Shown here piece after piece: positions 49,520 to 58,791 of a stretch of 64,000 nucleotides of DNA. Position 1 is the first letter of the stretch. Each line of letters begins with the position of its first letter. The notes beneath the pieces were generated by a model. It was not told the origin of the DNA and made no database searches. It saw only the letters and a program-made list of their open reading frames with translations. This DNA comes from Actinokineospora pegani (lineage in GTDB: Bacteria; Actinomycetota; Actinomycetes; Mycobacteriales; Pseudonocardiaceae). Made by a program: the position numbers and the translations under genes. The stretch covers positions 44,149 to 108,148 of the forward strand of contig NZ_WHOL01000036.1 of assembly GCF_009745975.1 (NCBI RefSeq), in the 5' to 3' direction.

Positions 49520-52500
49520 CTACTCGTCGTCGGACTCGTGGTGTCCCAGGCGGATGAGGACCTGCTTGGCGATGACGGGCAGGGTCCCCAAGCCCAGGAC
49601 CTCCATCGCGGAGATCTCCGATTCGGTGACCTGCCGGATCGCAGCGGCGAACTCCACGGTCAGCAGCGAGTCCACGCCGAGTTGGTCCAGGCGGCGGGAG
49701 CGGTCGATGTGGTCCGGGGTGGTCTGCATGACCTTCGCGAGCAGGTCGGTCACTGTGTCCTGCATGATGGCCGCCGCCTCCTCGGCGGTCGCGCCCTCCA
49801 GCGTTTCCCGGAGGCGGACGCCGTGCTGGCCCTCGTCCTGCGACCCGGACGACAACAGCGGCGCCGTGCGTGGCGCGTCCAGGCGCGGCAGCACCCGCGC
49901 CAGCAGGTCCCCGTCGACCTGGCCGACCGCGACAACGCCTGCTTCGGCGTCGCCGAGCAGGTGGTCCAGCACCGCCAGCGCGTCGTGCGCGGGCAGCCGC
50001 CCGAGGCCGAGGCGGCGCATCTCGTCCGCGCGGCCCGCGCGGTGCACGTACCCGGCGTCGTCGATGGCGCCCCACTGGACGGCGAGACCGGGCAGCCCGG
50101 CGCGGCGCCGGTCGCGGATGAGTGCTTCGAGTTCCAGGTTGGCCGCGACGTACGCGCTCTGCCTGATGTTCCCGGCCAGTGCCGCGAGCGAGCTGTAGAC
50201 GACGAAGAAGTCGAGGTGGCGCTGCCTGGTCAGGTCGTCGAGCAGGTGCGCGGCGGTCGTCTTCGGTGTCAGGACGGCTCGGACGCGCTCGTCGGTCAGT
50301 TCGGTCAGCGGCGCGTCGTCGAGGACCATGGCTGAGTGCACGACGCCCGCGAGGCGGCGGCCACCCGCATCGATCTGCGCGATGACCTCGCGCATGGCCC
50401 GCGGGTCGGCGGCGTCGGCGGCACGGGCGAGCACCGTGACGCCGAGGCCGCGCAGATCCGCGAGCAGGGTGCGCGCCTCGTCCGTGCTGGGGCCGCGCCT
50501 GCTGATCAGGGTCAGGTGGCGGGCGCCGTGGGCGGCCAGGTGGCGGGCGGTCACCGCCCCGAAGCCGCCCAGGCCGCCCACGACCAGGTAGGCGGCTTCG
50601 GGGTCCAGTGCCGGGTCGGCGGGGCGGGCCACCGGGACGGCCTCGTCGAAGGTGATGACGACCTTGCCGATGTGCCGGGAGTGCTGCAGGCAGTCGAATG
50701 CCTGCTCGACCTGGGACGCGGGGAAGGCCCGGAAGGGCAAGGGGCGGTACCGGCCGGTGCGCATCGCCTCGGTGATCGCGGTCAGGTGGGTGGCGGTCAG
50801 CGACGACGGGGCGGTGAACAGGGTCGAGACGTCGACGCCGAAGAACGCCAGGTTCGCCGCGAAGGCGCCGAGCGGCAGCGGCCGGTCCGCGAGGATGTCC
50901 TGCTTGCCGAGTTCGACGAACCTGCCGTGCGGTTTGACCAGTTCCAGGCCACGCGTCAGGGCTTCGCCCGCCAGCGAGTTCAGCACGACGTCGACGCCGT
51001 GGCCCTCGGTGATGTCCTCGACCTGTTCCAGGAAGTCCAGGCTCCGCGAGTCCAGCACGTGGTCGACGCCGAGCAGGTGCAGCAGGTCGCGTTTGGCCGG
51101 GGTGCCCGCGGTGCCGATGACGCGGGCGCCGACGTGCTGGGCGTACTGCAGGGTCGCCAGTCCCACGCCGCCCGCCGCGCCGTGGACCAGGAGCGTCTCC
51201 CCGGCGGTGAGCCGGGCCAGGTGGCCCAGGCAGTGGTGCACGGTGAGGAACACCGTCGGCATGGTGGCGGCTTCGGCGAAGCCGAGGTCGGCGGGGATGG
51301 GCATGACCTGGGTCGCGGGCACGGTCACGTGCGAGGCGAGGCTGCCCGCCGCCAGGACCGCCACCCGGTCGCCGGGGGCCAGGGTGGACACACCCGCGCC
51401 CGCGGCGGTGACCACGCCCGCGCACTCCAACCCCAGCGGCCGGTCCGGGTCGGCGGGCGGGACGAGGTCGTTGGCGACCAGCACATCGCGGTAGTTCAGC
51501 CCGGCCGCTTCGACGCGCACCGTCACCTCGCCGTCGCCCGGCGCACGCGCGGGCGTCCGCTGCCAGCTCAGCCGGTGGCGCAGGCCGGGGTTGTGCAGGG
51601 TGAGGGTGTGCGGCTCGGCTGTGGACCGCGCCCGCGGCGCGGAGCGCGGGAGCACCCGCGTCACGAAGCGGCCCTCGCCGGTCAGCAGGAGCTCGTCCTC
51701 GTCGGAGCCCGACGTCAGCTCGCGGGCCAAGCGCTCGGCCAGGACACGGGGGGTGGCCCCCGTGAGCGCGACCCTGCGGACGTTCAGCTCGGGGTGTTCG
51801 TTGCCCAGCGTCCTCGCGGCGCCCCAGAGCCCGGCGCCGGATGCGGCGAGCGGCAGATCCATCGAGCCTTCGGTGACGACCCACAGGGTTTGGCCCGCCG
51901 CGCAGGCTGTGGTGACCGCGCGCAGCACCGCGAGCTGCCGCACCGTCCGCTCAGTGGGCGACCCGTCGTCCGGACCCGCGATCAGGACGACGCCAAGCGC
52001 ATCCCGGGACAGCGACGCCGTCCAGCGGACCGGGTCGTCGTGACCGGGCACGACCGGGGCGCCCAGCACCTGGCCCACCTCGGCCGCCACGCCGCCGCCG
52101 TCCGCCAGGTCGACGACCAACCACTGGCCCGCCGCACCGGTGTCCGGGACGGCAGCGGGTCCGCGCTGCCGGGGGCGGCGCGCGGTGAGCAGGACCGAGT
52201 GGGCGCCCGCGTCGTCGCCGGTGTGCACCGTGCCGGTGAAGCCGCACTCGTGCAGCAACGGCGCCCACTCCGCACGGTCCAGGGGCGGTCGCGAACCGAG
52301 CACCTCGACCAGCGGCGGCACCAACGGCGCGTGGAACTCCAGGGCGAGCAGGTGCCCGTGATCGGCCAGCAGGTCGGCCACCGCGCGCAGGGCCGCCGCC
52401 GGGTCGCGGCGGGCGCTCAGCGTGTGACCGGCGATGACCAGGTCGTACGAACCAGGGGTGAAGCCCTGTTCGACGGGGTCCGCGTCCAGGTCCAGGGTGG

Positions 52501-55500
52501 CGTAATCGAGGAAGTCGTGGCAGGCGAAGCGGTTCTGCGCCTGGGGGAAGCCTGCCGTGGTGACGTCGGTGAACGTGTAGCGGGTGAGCCGGGGCGGCAT
52601 GTGCGCGAGCAGTGCGGCGGTGGTCGCGCCGCTGCCCGCGCCCACTTCCAGCACCCGCAGCGGTCGGTCGGCAGGCCAGTCGGCGATCATCGCGCGCACC
52701 AGGTGCCCGGCCCGCCGCCGGTGTGAGCGCAGGAGGGGGAAACTCTCGGAGAACCGCGTGGCCAGTTGGTCCGGCGGGGCGCACAGCAGTTCCCGGGCGT
52801 CGCGTTCGCCACGCAGCACCGCGGCCAGGTTGCGGCCGCTGACTCCCCAGATGTGCACGGCCGAGCTCTGGTCCGGCAAGTCCTCGAGCGCCTTCCGGAA
52901 CAGTTCCCCAGCGCGCGGCTCGACGGCCATCCGCCAGCCCCCGGCGGCCACGGGGGCCAGGACCTCGCGCTCGGCCGCCACACCGACCAGGGTCCGCAGC
53001 AGGACGGCGTGCTCCTCGGAGACGCCTGCCGCGAACAGGTCGTCGAGTGCGAACACCTGCCTGCCAGGCAGGAGGTCGGCGATCGCCGCCGCGGCGAAGT
53101 GCGCGGTCAGCTCCAAGAGCTGTTCGTGCACCTCGGCGTCACCGTGGTCCGCCACCCGCTCACGCGTCATGGCGGCGAGCACGTCGGTGGGCGGGGGCAG
53201 AGGGCTCGCGGTCGTCGGGAGTGCCCCTGGCAGGGGCGCGGCCCGCAGCACCTCGGTCAACTGGGCGGGTTCAGCCGGGCGGACCGCCTCGTGCAGACGT
53301 GCCCGGCAGCCCAGGAGCTCCAGGGCGACCTGCCCCTGCTCATCGGTGACCGAGACGTCCCACACCACTTCCGCCGGGTCCTGTCGACGGGCCCGGGCGA
53401 GAAGGAATCCATTGCGGGGCATGGGGTGCCAGCAACGGATGGTCTCGACGCGGACCGGCAGGAACAGCCTCTGCCCCCGCACCAGCTCGGGCCACAGCAG
53501 GTAGAGCAGTTGCATCGCCGCGTCCAGCACGGCGGGATGAGCCAGATGGGCGTCGCCGTACTCGATCTGGGCGCGGTAGGCGGCCAGCACCTCGCCGGGG
53601 GTGGCCCGCAGCGAGGTCAGGGCCTGGAAGGCGGGGCCGTATTCCAGGCCGGTGCCCGCGACCGCCGAGTAGAACTGCTCGGCTTCGCGCGGGCACGGCT
53701 GCCGGACGTCCAGCGCGGGAAGGGCGTCCCGCAGCAGGCGCCGGACCCGGCCACGGGCGTGCTCGACCCAGTCGCCGCCATCCCCGTTCTGACTGGCGAC
53801 AGTGATCGCACCGTCAGGCGACAGCGTGGTGCTCACGCGAACACGCGCCTCCGTGCCGCCGGGGAGGACGAGAGCGCGATCGATGTGCAGCCCGGTGACC
53901 TCGACGGGCCCGCCGAGAACCTGGTGCCCGGCCGACAGCGCCATGTCCGCGAAGGCCGCGGCGGGCAGCACGGCGTCCTGGCCGATGCGGTGATCGGCGG
54001 GCCAGCCCAGTCGACCGATGTCGAACTCCTGGCTCCACGAGGGGGTGGGCGCGACCTGCCGCCCACCCAGCAACTGGTGGCCGGTGGCGTGCTCGTTCGC
54101 CGCCTCGGACCACCACTCCGGGCCGCCGATCCAGTGGCGTTCGCGCTGCCACGGGTAACTCGGCAGCGCGGCGACCCGGCCCGGCCTGGGGAACATCGCG
54201 TGGTCGTCGAGCTGGGCGCCCGCGGCCAGCAGGTGCGCGTAGGCGGTGTCCAGGACCTCCGCGCCGCTGTTCTCCCGCCGCATGGTCGCCACGATCGCCA
54301 CGGGGTCCTGGGACTGCGCGCAGCTACGGCGCAGGTAGGCGGCCAGCACCGGGTGCGGGCCGATCTCCACGAGCACGTCGCACTCCTGCGCGTGGCGCAG
54401 CGTGTCGACGGCGTCGGCGAAGCGGACCGGCTCACGGATGTTGCGCCACCAGTACTCGGCGTCCAGCACCGTGCCGTCGACCACCTCTCCGGTGACCGTG
54501 GACACCATGGGGATCAGGCCCGAGGCGGGCGCCAGGTCACGCAACGAGGAGGCGAGGGGCGCGCGCAAGGAGTCCATCGCCGGGCTGTGGAAGGCGTAGT
54601 CCAGGTCCAGGTCGCGGAAGAACAGACCACGATCCTCGATCACCTCGCCGAAGGCAGCCAGCGCGGGCGCCTCCCCGGCCAGCGTCACATCCCGCGCGGC
54701 GTTGACCCCCGCGAGCCAGATCCGGTCGCGGTACCCGTGCTCGACGATCCACCGCTGGGCTTGTTCCGGGCTCAGCCCCACCGCCGCCATGCGCCCCACG
54801 CCCGCGGTGGGCGCCTGCGCCCGGCTGCGTTCGGTGATCACCTGGCAGGCCGCCTCGAGGTCCAACGCGCCCGCGCAGTAGGCGGCGGCCACCTCGCCGA
54901 CGCTGTGGCCCGCGACGGCGGACGGCCGCACACCTCGGGTCGCCAGAGCCGCCACCAGCCCCGCCTGCACCGCGAACAACAGCGGCTGGGCCACCTCCGT
55001 CCGCGCCCACCGAGCCGGATCGGCGGCCTCGGCCAGTTCCCCGTGCACCGACCAGCCGAGCAGTCCGGACAACACCCGGTCCACCGCGCGGACCTCGGCG
55101 GCGAACGCCGGGTCGGTGGCCAGCAGCTCGGCGCCCATGCCGACCCATTGCGAGGCGTTGCCGCTGAACAGGAAAGCGACTCGGCCCCGCCGCACGGCCG
55201 TCGCCGAGGCGGCACGCGGGAGCGGCTGCCCCTGGGCCAGCGAGCGCAGCCCCTCAGCGGCCTCCTTGAGGCCGTCGGCGAGCACCGCGAAGCGGCGCTC
55301 GTGCCGGGTGCGGCGGCGGCACGAGGTGTAGGCGAGGTCGTAGAACTCCTCCTTGTCAGCGTTCTCCAGCCGCGCGGCCCACAGCTCCGCCGTCTCGTCG
55401 AGCGCCTGCCGGGTACGAGCGGTGACCAGGACCGGAAGCTGCTCGAACCCGCCGCCCGCCGCCCGCGCCGCCGTCCCGGCCGGGGGTGGCGGGGCCAGCA

Positions 55501-56794
55501 CGACGTGGACGTTGGCTCCACCGAAGCCGAAGGAGCTGACCCCGACGACACGACGGCCCTCCCCGGTCAGCGGGAGCGACGCGGTGACCGGGGCCAGACC
55601 CAGACCGGTGAAGTCGATCTCCTGGCTGAGCGGCTCGGCGTGCAGGCTCGCCGGGATCCGCTCCTCCCGCAGCACGCCGATCGCCTTGCACAGCCCCGCC
55701 ACGCCGGAAGCGGGCTCGAGGTGGCCCAGGTTGGACTTGACCGACCCGATCGGCAACGGCACCCCGCCGCGCCGCTGGCCCAGAACCTGCCCCAGGGCCC
55801 GGCACTCGGCGGAGTCCCCCACCCGGGTGCCGGTGCCGTGCGCCTCGACGTAGGCCACCTCCTCGGGGGCCACGCCCGCCCGCGCGTACACCCGCTCGAG
55901 CAGCGCGGCCTGCGTGCGGGCGTTGGGCAGCGCCAAGCCCACGGTGCGGCCGTCGGCGTTGGCCTCACTGGCCAAGATCACGCCCAGCACCCGGTCCCCG
56001 TCACGCACCGCCGCCCCCAACGGCTTGAGCACCACCACCGCCGCCCCCTCCGCCCGCACGTACCCGTCCGCGCCCGCGGAGAAGGGGCGGCACCGGCCGG
56101 TGGGCGACAGCATCGATGCTTGGGAGAAGCCCAGGTAGGGGTACGGGGAGAGCAGGACGTTCACACCGCCCGCCAACGCCACCGAGCTGCGACCGGACCG
56201 CAGCAGCTCGCAGGCGTGGTGCACCGCCAGCAACGACGACGAGCAGGCGGTGTCCACCGTGTAGGAGGGCCCCTGCAGGTCGAAGAAGTAGGAGACGCGG
56301 TTCGCGAGGTTGCACATCGCGGTGCCGCTCATCGAGTACGGCGTCGGCCGCACCCGGCGCACCTGGAGGGCCTCGTAGTCGTGCAGGGACGCGCCCGCGA
56401 CGACCGCCGCGTCGCCGCCCCGCAGGCCGGCGGGGTCGATGCCCGCGTCGTCGAACGCCTCCACCGCGCACTCGAGCAACAACCTCTGCTGCGGGTCGAC
56501 CTGGGCGGCCTCCTTCGGCGAGATCTCGAAGAAGGCGGGGTCGAACGACCGCAGGTCGTCGAGCACCGCACCGGCGGCCGTGCACGCTTTCCGCGCCTGC
56601 CGCTTCCCCTCGGCCACCCACTGATCGGTGTCGAAGCGGTCCGCCGGGATCTCGCCGACCAGGTCCCGCTCACCGATGAGCGCCGACCACAGATCGTCGA
56701 GCGAAGATATCCCCCGGGGGAAGCGGCACCCCACGCCGACAACGGCGACAGCGTCGTCGGGGTGGGGTGCCGACGTCGCGGTGTCGTCGCTCAA
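49520..56794 (-). CDS. Second single-module highly reducing type I PKS (KS-AT-DH-cMT-ER-KR-ACP)
   Basis: This enzyme has 2424 residues from TTG 56794, which lies in the stop of the hydrolase gene (TTGA) and has aagga six bases upstream. KS has Cys184 in VDTACSSS, EAHGTGT and SNLGH. AT has Ser631 in GHSVGE and a YAFHSP motif predicting malonyl-CoA. DH has His935 in DHRIGQDAVLP (Gly one residue early, Gln where the motif Gly should be) and Asp in LDAAMQ. The C-methyltransferase has LEVGAGSGATT. ER has VHGAAGGVGLA. KR has VVGGLGGFG, MVLDD and SAYVAANL. ACP has Ser2376 in GVDSLLT. Same layout as 24955-32208 but clearly diverged. It probably works iterately on its own; whether the two PKSs share a product is unknown. 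Confidence 0.93.
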   Translation of the reverse strand: MSDDTATSAPHPDDAVAVVGVGCRFPRGISSLDDLWSALIGERDLVGEIPADRFDTDQWVAEGKRQARKACTAAGAVLDDLRSFDPAFFEISPKEAAQVDPQQRLLLECAVEAFDDAGIDPAGLRGGDAAVVAGASLHDYEALQVRRVRPTPYSMSGTAMCNLANRVSYFFDLQGPSYTVDTACSSSLLAVHHACELLRSGRSSVALAGGVNVLLSPYPYLGFSQASMLSPTGRCRPFSAGADGYVRAEGAAVVVLKPLGAAVRDGDRVLGVILASEANADGRTVGLALPNARTQAALLERVYARAGVAPEEVAYVEAHGTGTRVGDSAECRALGQVLGQRRGGVPLPIGSVKSNLGHLEPASGVAGLCKAIGVLREERIPASLHAEPLSQEIDFTGLGLAPVTASLPLTGEGRRVVGVSSFGFGGANVHVVLAPPPPAGTAARAAGGGFEQLPVLVTARTRQALDETAELWAARLENADKEEFYDLAYTSCRRRTRHERRFAVLADGLKEAAEGLRSLAQGQPLPRAASATAVRRGRVAFLFSGNASQWVGMGAELLATDPAFAAEVRAVDRVLSGLLGWSVHGELAEAADPARWARTEVAQPLLFAVQAGLVAALATRGVRPSAVAGHSVGEVAAAYCAGALDLEAACQVITERSRAQAPTAGVGRMAAVGLSPEQAQRWIVEHGYRDRIWLAGVNAARDVTLAGEAPALAAFGEVIEDRGLFFRDLDLDYAFHSPAMDSLRAPLASSLRDLAPASGLIPMVSTVTGEVVDGTVLDAEYWWRNIREPVRFADAVDTLRHAQECDVLVEIGPHPVLAAYLRRSCAQSQDPVAIVATMRRENSGAEVLDTAYAHLLAAGAQLDDHAMFPRPGRVAALPSYPWQRERHWIGGPEWWSEAANEHATGHQLLGGRQVAPTPSWSQEFDIGRLGWPADHRIGQDAVLPAAAFADMALSAGHQVLGGPVEVTGLHIDRALVLPGGTEARVRVSTTLSPDGAITVASQNGDGGDWVEHARGRVRRLLRDALPALDVRQPCPREAEQFYSAVAGTGLEYGPAFQALTSLRATPGEVLAAYRAQIEYGDAHLAHPAVLDAAMQLLYLLWPELVRGQRLFLPVRVETIRCWHPMPRNGFLLARARRQDPAEVVWDVSVTDEQGQVALELLGCRARLHEAVRPAEPAQLTEVLRAAPLPGALPTTASPLPPPTDVLAAMTRERVADHGDAEVHEQLLELTAHFAAAAIADLLPGRQVFALDDLFAAGVSEEHAVLLRTLVGVAAEREVLAPVAAGGWRMAVEPRAGELFRKALEDLPDQSSAVHIWGVSGRNLAAVLRGERDARELLCAPPDQLATRFSESFPLLRSHRRRAGHLVRAMIADWPADRPLRVLEVGAGSGATTAALLAHMPPRLTRYTFTDVTTAGFPQAQNRFACHDFLDYATLDLDADPVEQGFTPGSYDLVIAGHTLSARRDPAAALRAVADLLADHGHLLALEFHAPLVPPLVEVLGSRPPLDRAEWAPLLHECGFTGTVHTGDDAGAHSVLLTARRPRQRGPAAVPDTGAAGQWLVVDLADGGGVAAEVGQVLGAPVVPGHDDPVRWTASLSRDALGVVLIAGPDDGSPTERTVRQLAVLRAVTTACAAGQTLWVVTEGSMDLPLAASGAGLWGAARTLGNEHPELNVRRVALTGATPRVLAERLARELTSGSDEDELLLTGEGRFVTRVLPRSAPRARSTAEPHTLTLHNPGLRHRLSWQRTPARAPGDGEVTVRVEAAGLNYRDVLVANDLVPPADPDRPLGLECAGVVTAAGAGVSTLAPGDRVAVLAAGSLASHVTVPATQVMPIPADLGFAEAATMPTVFLTVHHCLGHLARLTAGETLLVHGAAGGVGLATLQYAQHVGARVIGTAGTPAKRDLLHLLGVDHVLDSRSLDFLEQVEDITEGHGVDVVLNSLAGEALTRGLELVKPHGRFVELGKQDILADRPLPLGAFAANLAFFGVDVSTLFTAPSSLTATHLTAITEAMRTGRYRPLPFRAFPASQVEQAFDCLQHSRHIGKVVITFDEAVPVARPADPALDPEAAYLVVGGLGGFGAVTARHLAAHGARHLTLISRRGPSTDEARTLLADLRGLGVTVLARAADAADPRAMREVIAQIDAGGRRLAGVVHSAMVLDDAPLTELTDERVRAVLTPKTTAAHLLDDLTRQRHLDFFVVYSSLAALAGNIRQSAYVAANLELEALIRDRRRAGLPGLAVQWGAIDDAGYVHRAGRADEMRRLGLGRLPAHDALAVLDHLLGDAEAGVVAVGQVDGDLLARVLPRLDAPRTAPLLSSGSQDEGQHGVRLRETLEGATAEEAAAIMQDTVTDLLAKVMQTTPDHIDRSRRLDQLGVDSLLTVEFAAAIRQVTESEISAMEVLGLGTLPVIAKQVLIRLGHHESDDE

Positions 56795-57780
56795 CTCGGG
56801 TCCTTCACGGCAGTCGTGGTCAAGGGCTGGGTCGTCGTCCGCGGGAGGCCCCGGGTCGACGGGGCGCAGGCGGCGCGCGATCGTGAGAAGCGTTCCAAAG
56901 ACGTGAGGTACGGCCGGTCGTCGAGCGGTTGGTCGGTGACGAAGTGGAGGATGAGGTCGGCGACCTCGTCGACCCGTTCCAGGTGCGCCATGTGGTCGGC
57001 CCGCTGGATGGTCGCGAAGGTCGCCTGGTCGAAGGTGGCGGCGAACTCGCGACACGCCGCGGGGGGCGTCAGCACGTCGTGCTCACCGGTGAAGACCAGG
57101 ACCGGGCCGTCGTACCGGCCGTCGGGGTCGGTGGGGAGCGCCTCGAGCGCACGCCAGCGCCGGATGAGACGGGTGGTCTCCGCGCGCGTCATGCTGCCGA
57201 ACATCGCGGTCAGCCGATCGCGGACCGCGTCTCGTCCGATCACCGGGCTGCCGGGGGTGGAGTCCACCATCAGCCGCAGGATCGCCGACACGTCGTCCTG
57301 GGTGAGGTCGTCCTCCCCGCCCGTCGACCATGCCTCGGGCACAGATCCCTGGTGGAGCCGGTGCAGGTCCCGCGCGGACGCGACCGCGGCGACCAGCACC
57401 AGCCGCCGCACCCGCTGGGGATGACGTCGGGCGAACTGGTAGGCGAGGGGCCCGGTGGCGGACCCGCCGACAAGGTTGACCCGCGGCAGTGGCACCTCGT
57501 TCACCACCTCGAGCAGCGCGCGGAGGAAGAAGTCGGGCGCCGCGTCGGGGGGGACCTCGTCCGCGTCCCCCGAGCCGGGCAGGCTCAGCAGCACGACGGT
57601 GGCCGCATCGCCGATCGACCCGCCGAGACCGCGGGAGTACGTCCGCGCGAACACGTCGTGGATGTACAGCACGGGCACCGTCTGGGGATTCTCGTCGTTC
57701 CACAGGATCCGGCAGGAGAATCGGGCACCGTCGACGACGAAGGTGCGCACCTCGTCACCAGGTGCGGCCGGGACGTCCAT
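56791..57780 (-). CDS. Alpha/beta hydrolase coupled to the second PKS
   Basis: This protein has 329 residues; ATG 57780 has gaggag upstream. It has HDVFARTYSRG, VVLLSLPGSGDAD, nucleophile elbow NLVGGSATGPLAYQFARRHP, Asp in VLVFTGEHDVLTP and His in QRADHMAHLER. This is the fold of cytoplasmic esterases/thioesterases of the Abhydrolase_1 group. Its stop overlaps the PKS start, so the two are co-translated. The PKS has no thioesterase domain, which makes chain release by this enzyme the simplest reading. There is no signal peptide. The C-terminal 40 residues are polar and unstructured. Confidence 0.83.
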   Translation of the reverse strand: MDVPAAPGDEVRTFVVDGARFSCRILWNDENPQTVPVLYIHDVFARTYSRGLGGSIGDAATVVLLSLPGSGDADEVPPDAAPDFFLRALLEVVNEVPLPRVNLVGGSATGPLAYQFARRHPQRVRRLVLVAAVASARDLHRLHQGSVPEAWSTGGEDDLTQDDVSAILRLMVDSTPGSPVIGRDAVRDRLTAMFGSMTRAETTRLIRRWRALEALPTDPDGRYDGPVLVFTGEHDVLTPPAACREFAATFDQATFATIQRADHMAHLERVDEVADLILHFVTDQPLDDRPYLTSLERFSRSRAACAPSTRGLPRTTTQPLTTTAVKDPS

Positions 57781-57998
57781 CGCGGATTCTCCTCACAAAT
57801 TCTCGGAACGACGGAGCGACACGACCCGTCGACGTCCACTACTACCCACACGGACCACCGATGACCCATGATCTGCCCACAGTCCACCGGATCGGGTGAG
57901 GAGCACCGCGCGTAGCGATCGTCGCGAGCAGTCCGGCACGTGCCGGTGTCCGGCCGCCGGAACACTCCGAACATCGCCATATTCAGAAGAGACACGCC

Positions 57999-58259
57999 AT
58001 GTCGACATCGATCAGCAGGCTGCGCACGCCGATCACCACAGCCGTGGCCGGGCTGATCGTGATGGCGACGGCCGCGGCCACCCAGCGCTCGGACACCCTC
58101 GATGGGAAATGGCACGCCCAGGTCACCGTCGAGGTGAACGGCGTCTCCACGAACGCCACATTCAGAGGTCAGGCGACAGTCGAGTACTCGCAGACGAACA
58201 CCACCGACTACAACGTGCCGCTCACCCGCTTCACAGGACATGGGCACTCGGGCAGTTGA
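57999..58259 (+). CDS. Small secreted protein, possibly truncated by a frameshift
   Basis: This protein has 86 residues; ATG 57999 has agaagaga upstream. It has a signal-like N-terminus (TPITTAVAGLIVMATAAATQ) followed by beta-rich sequence (GKWHAQVTVEVNGVSTNATF, RGQATVEYSQTNTTDYNVPL). It stops at TGA 58259. In another frame the DNA just after 58245 continues as GQLTIGLRAEETPETTT and VQTLEIPPKWDHP, which looks like more of the same beta-rich protein, so an indel near 58245 may have cut it short. The function is unknown. Confidence 0.5.
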   Translation: MSTSISRLRTPITTAVAGLIVMATAAATQRSDTLDGKWHAQVTVEVNGVSTNATFRGQATVEYSQTNTTDYNVPLTRFTGHGHSGS

Positions 58260-58344
58260 CGATCGGTCTGCGCGCAGAGGAGACCCCCGAAACCACGACT
58301 GTCCAGACGCTGGAGATCCCGCCGAAGTGGGATCATCCCCTGAA

Positions 58345-58659
58345 GATCGCCTGCACCCGGACCTGGACCTCCCGAAGTACCTCAACTTCGAGCAGCCGGA
58401 GATCGTGCGGCTCTTCGCCGTCCTCAGCGTCGAAGCCCTCCAGGTGGACCACCCGGCGCACGAGTACTTCGGACAGCGCCTCGACCGCGTGCGCGACGCG
58501 TTCAGGCGCGGCCTCGAACAGTGGCACCCCGAACCGGAGCGCACCGCGGCCCAACTCATCGCCTACCTCGACGGCCTCCAGATCCTCTGGCTCCGCGACC
58601 CCTCCACACCCGCCCTCGCCCTCTGGTCCGACTGCGCCGACCGCCTCCTCGCCACCTGA
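58345..58659 (+). pseudogene. TetR-family regulator, C-terminal fragment
   Basis: About 105 residues correspond to a TetR ligand-binding C-terminal domain: QPEIVRLFAVLSVEALQVDH, PAHEYFGQRLDRVRDAFRRG, TAAQLIAYLDGLQILWLRDP and a final DRLLAT. The N-terminal HTH is missing; upstream sequence in this frame is unrelated. It appears fused at about 58340 to the tail of the small secreted gene, which suggests a deletion that removed the HTH and its promoter. Confidence 0.65.
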
Positions 58660-58791
58660 TCGCGGCTCTACCCCGACTGCTCGCCGATGAAGGAGAGGGG
58701 GTCGTCGAACGCGTCTGCGCCGCCTTCGTCCGCAGGTCGAAGATGTAGTCGTGGGGCAGGTCCTGCCCGCTCCCGGTCCAGTACCGACTCG

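Noticed and set aside
52766..57424. 1552-codon plus-strand open frame opposite the second PKS
   Set aside because: Same antisense artefact; composition is Arg/Gly/His rich, with no recognisable motif and no ribosome site.
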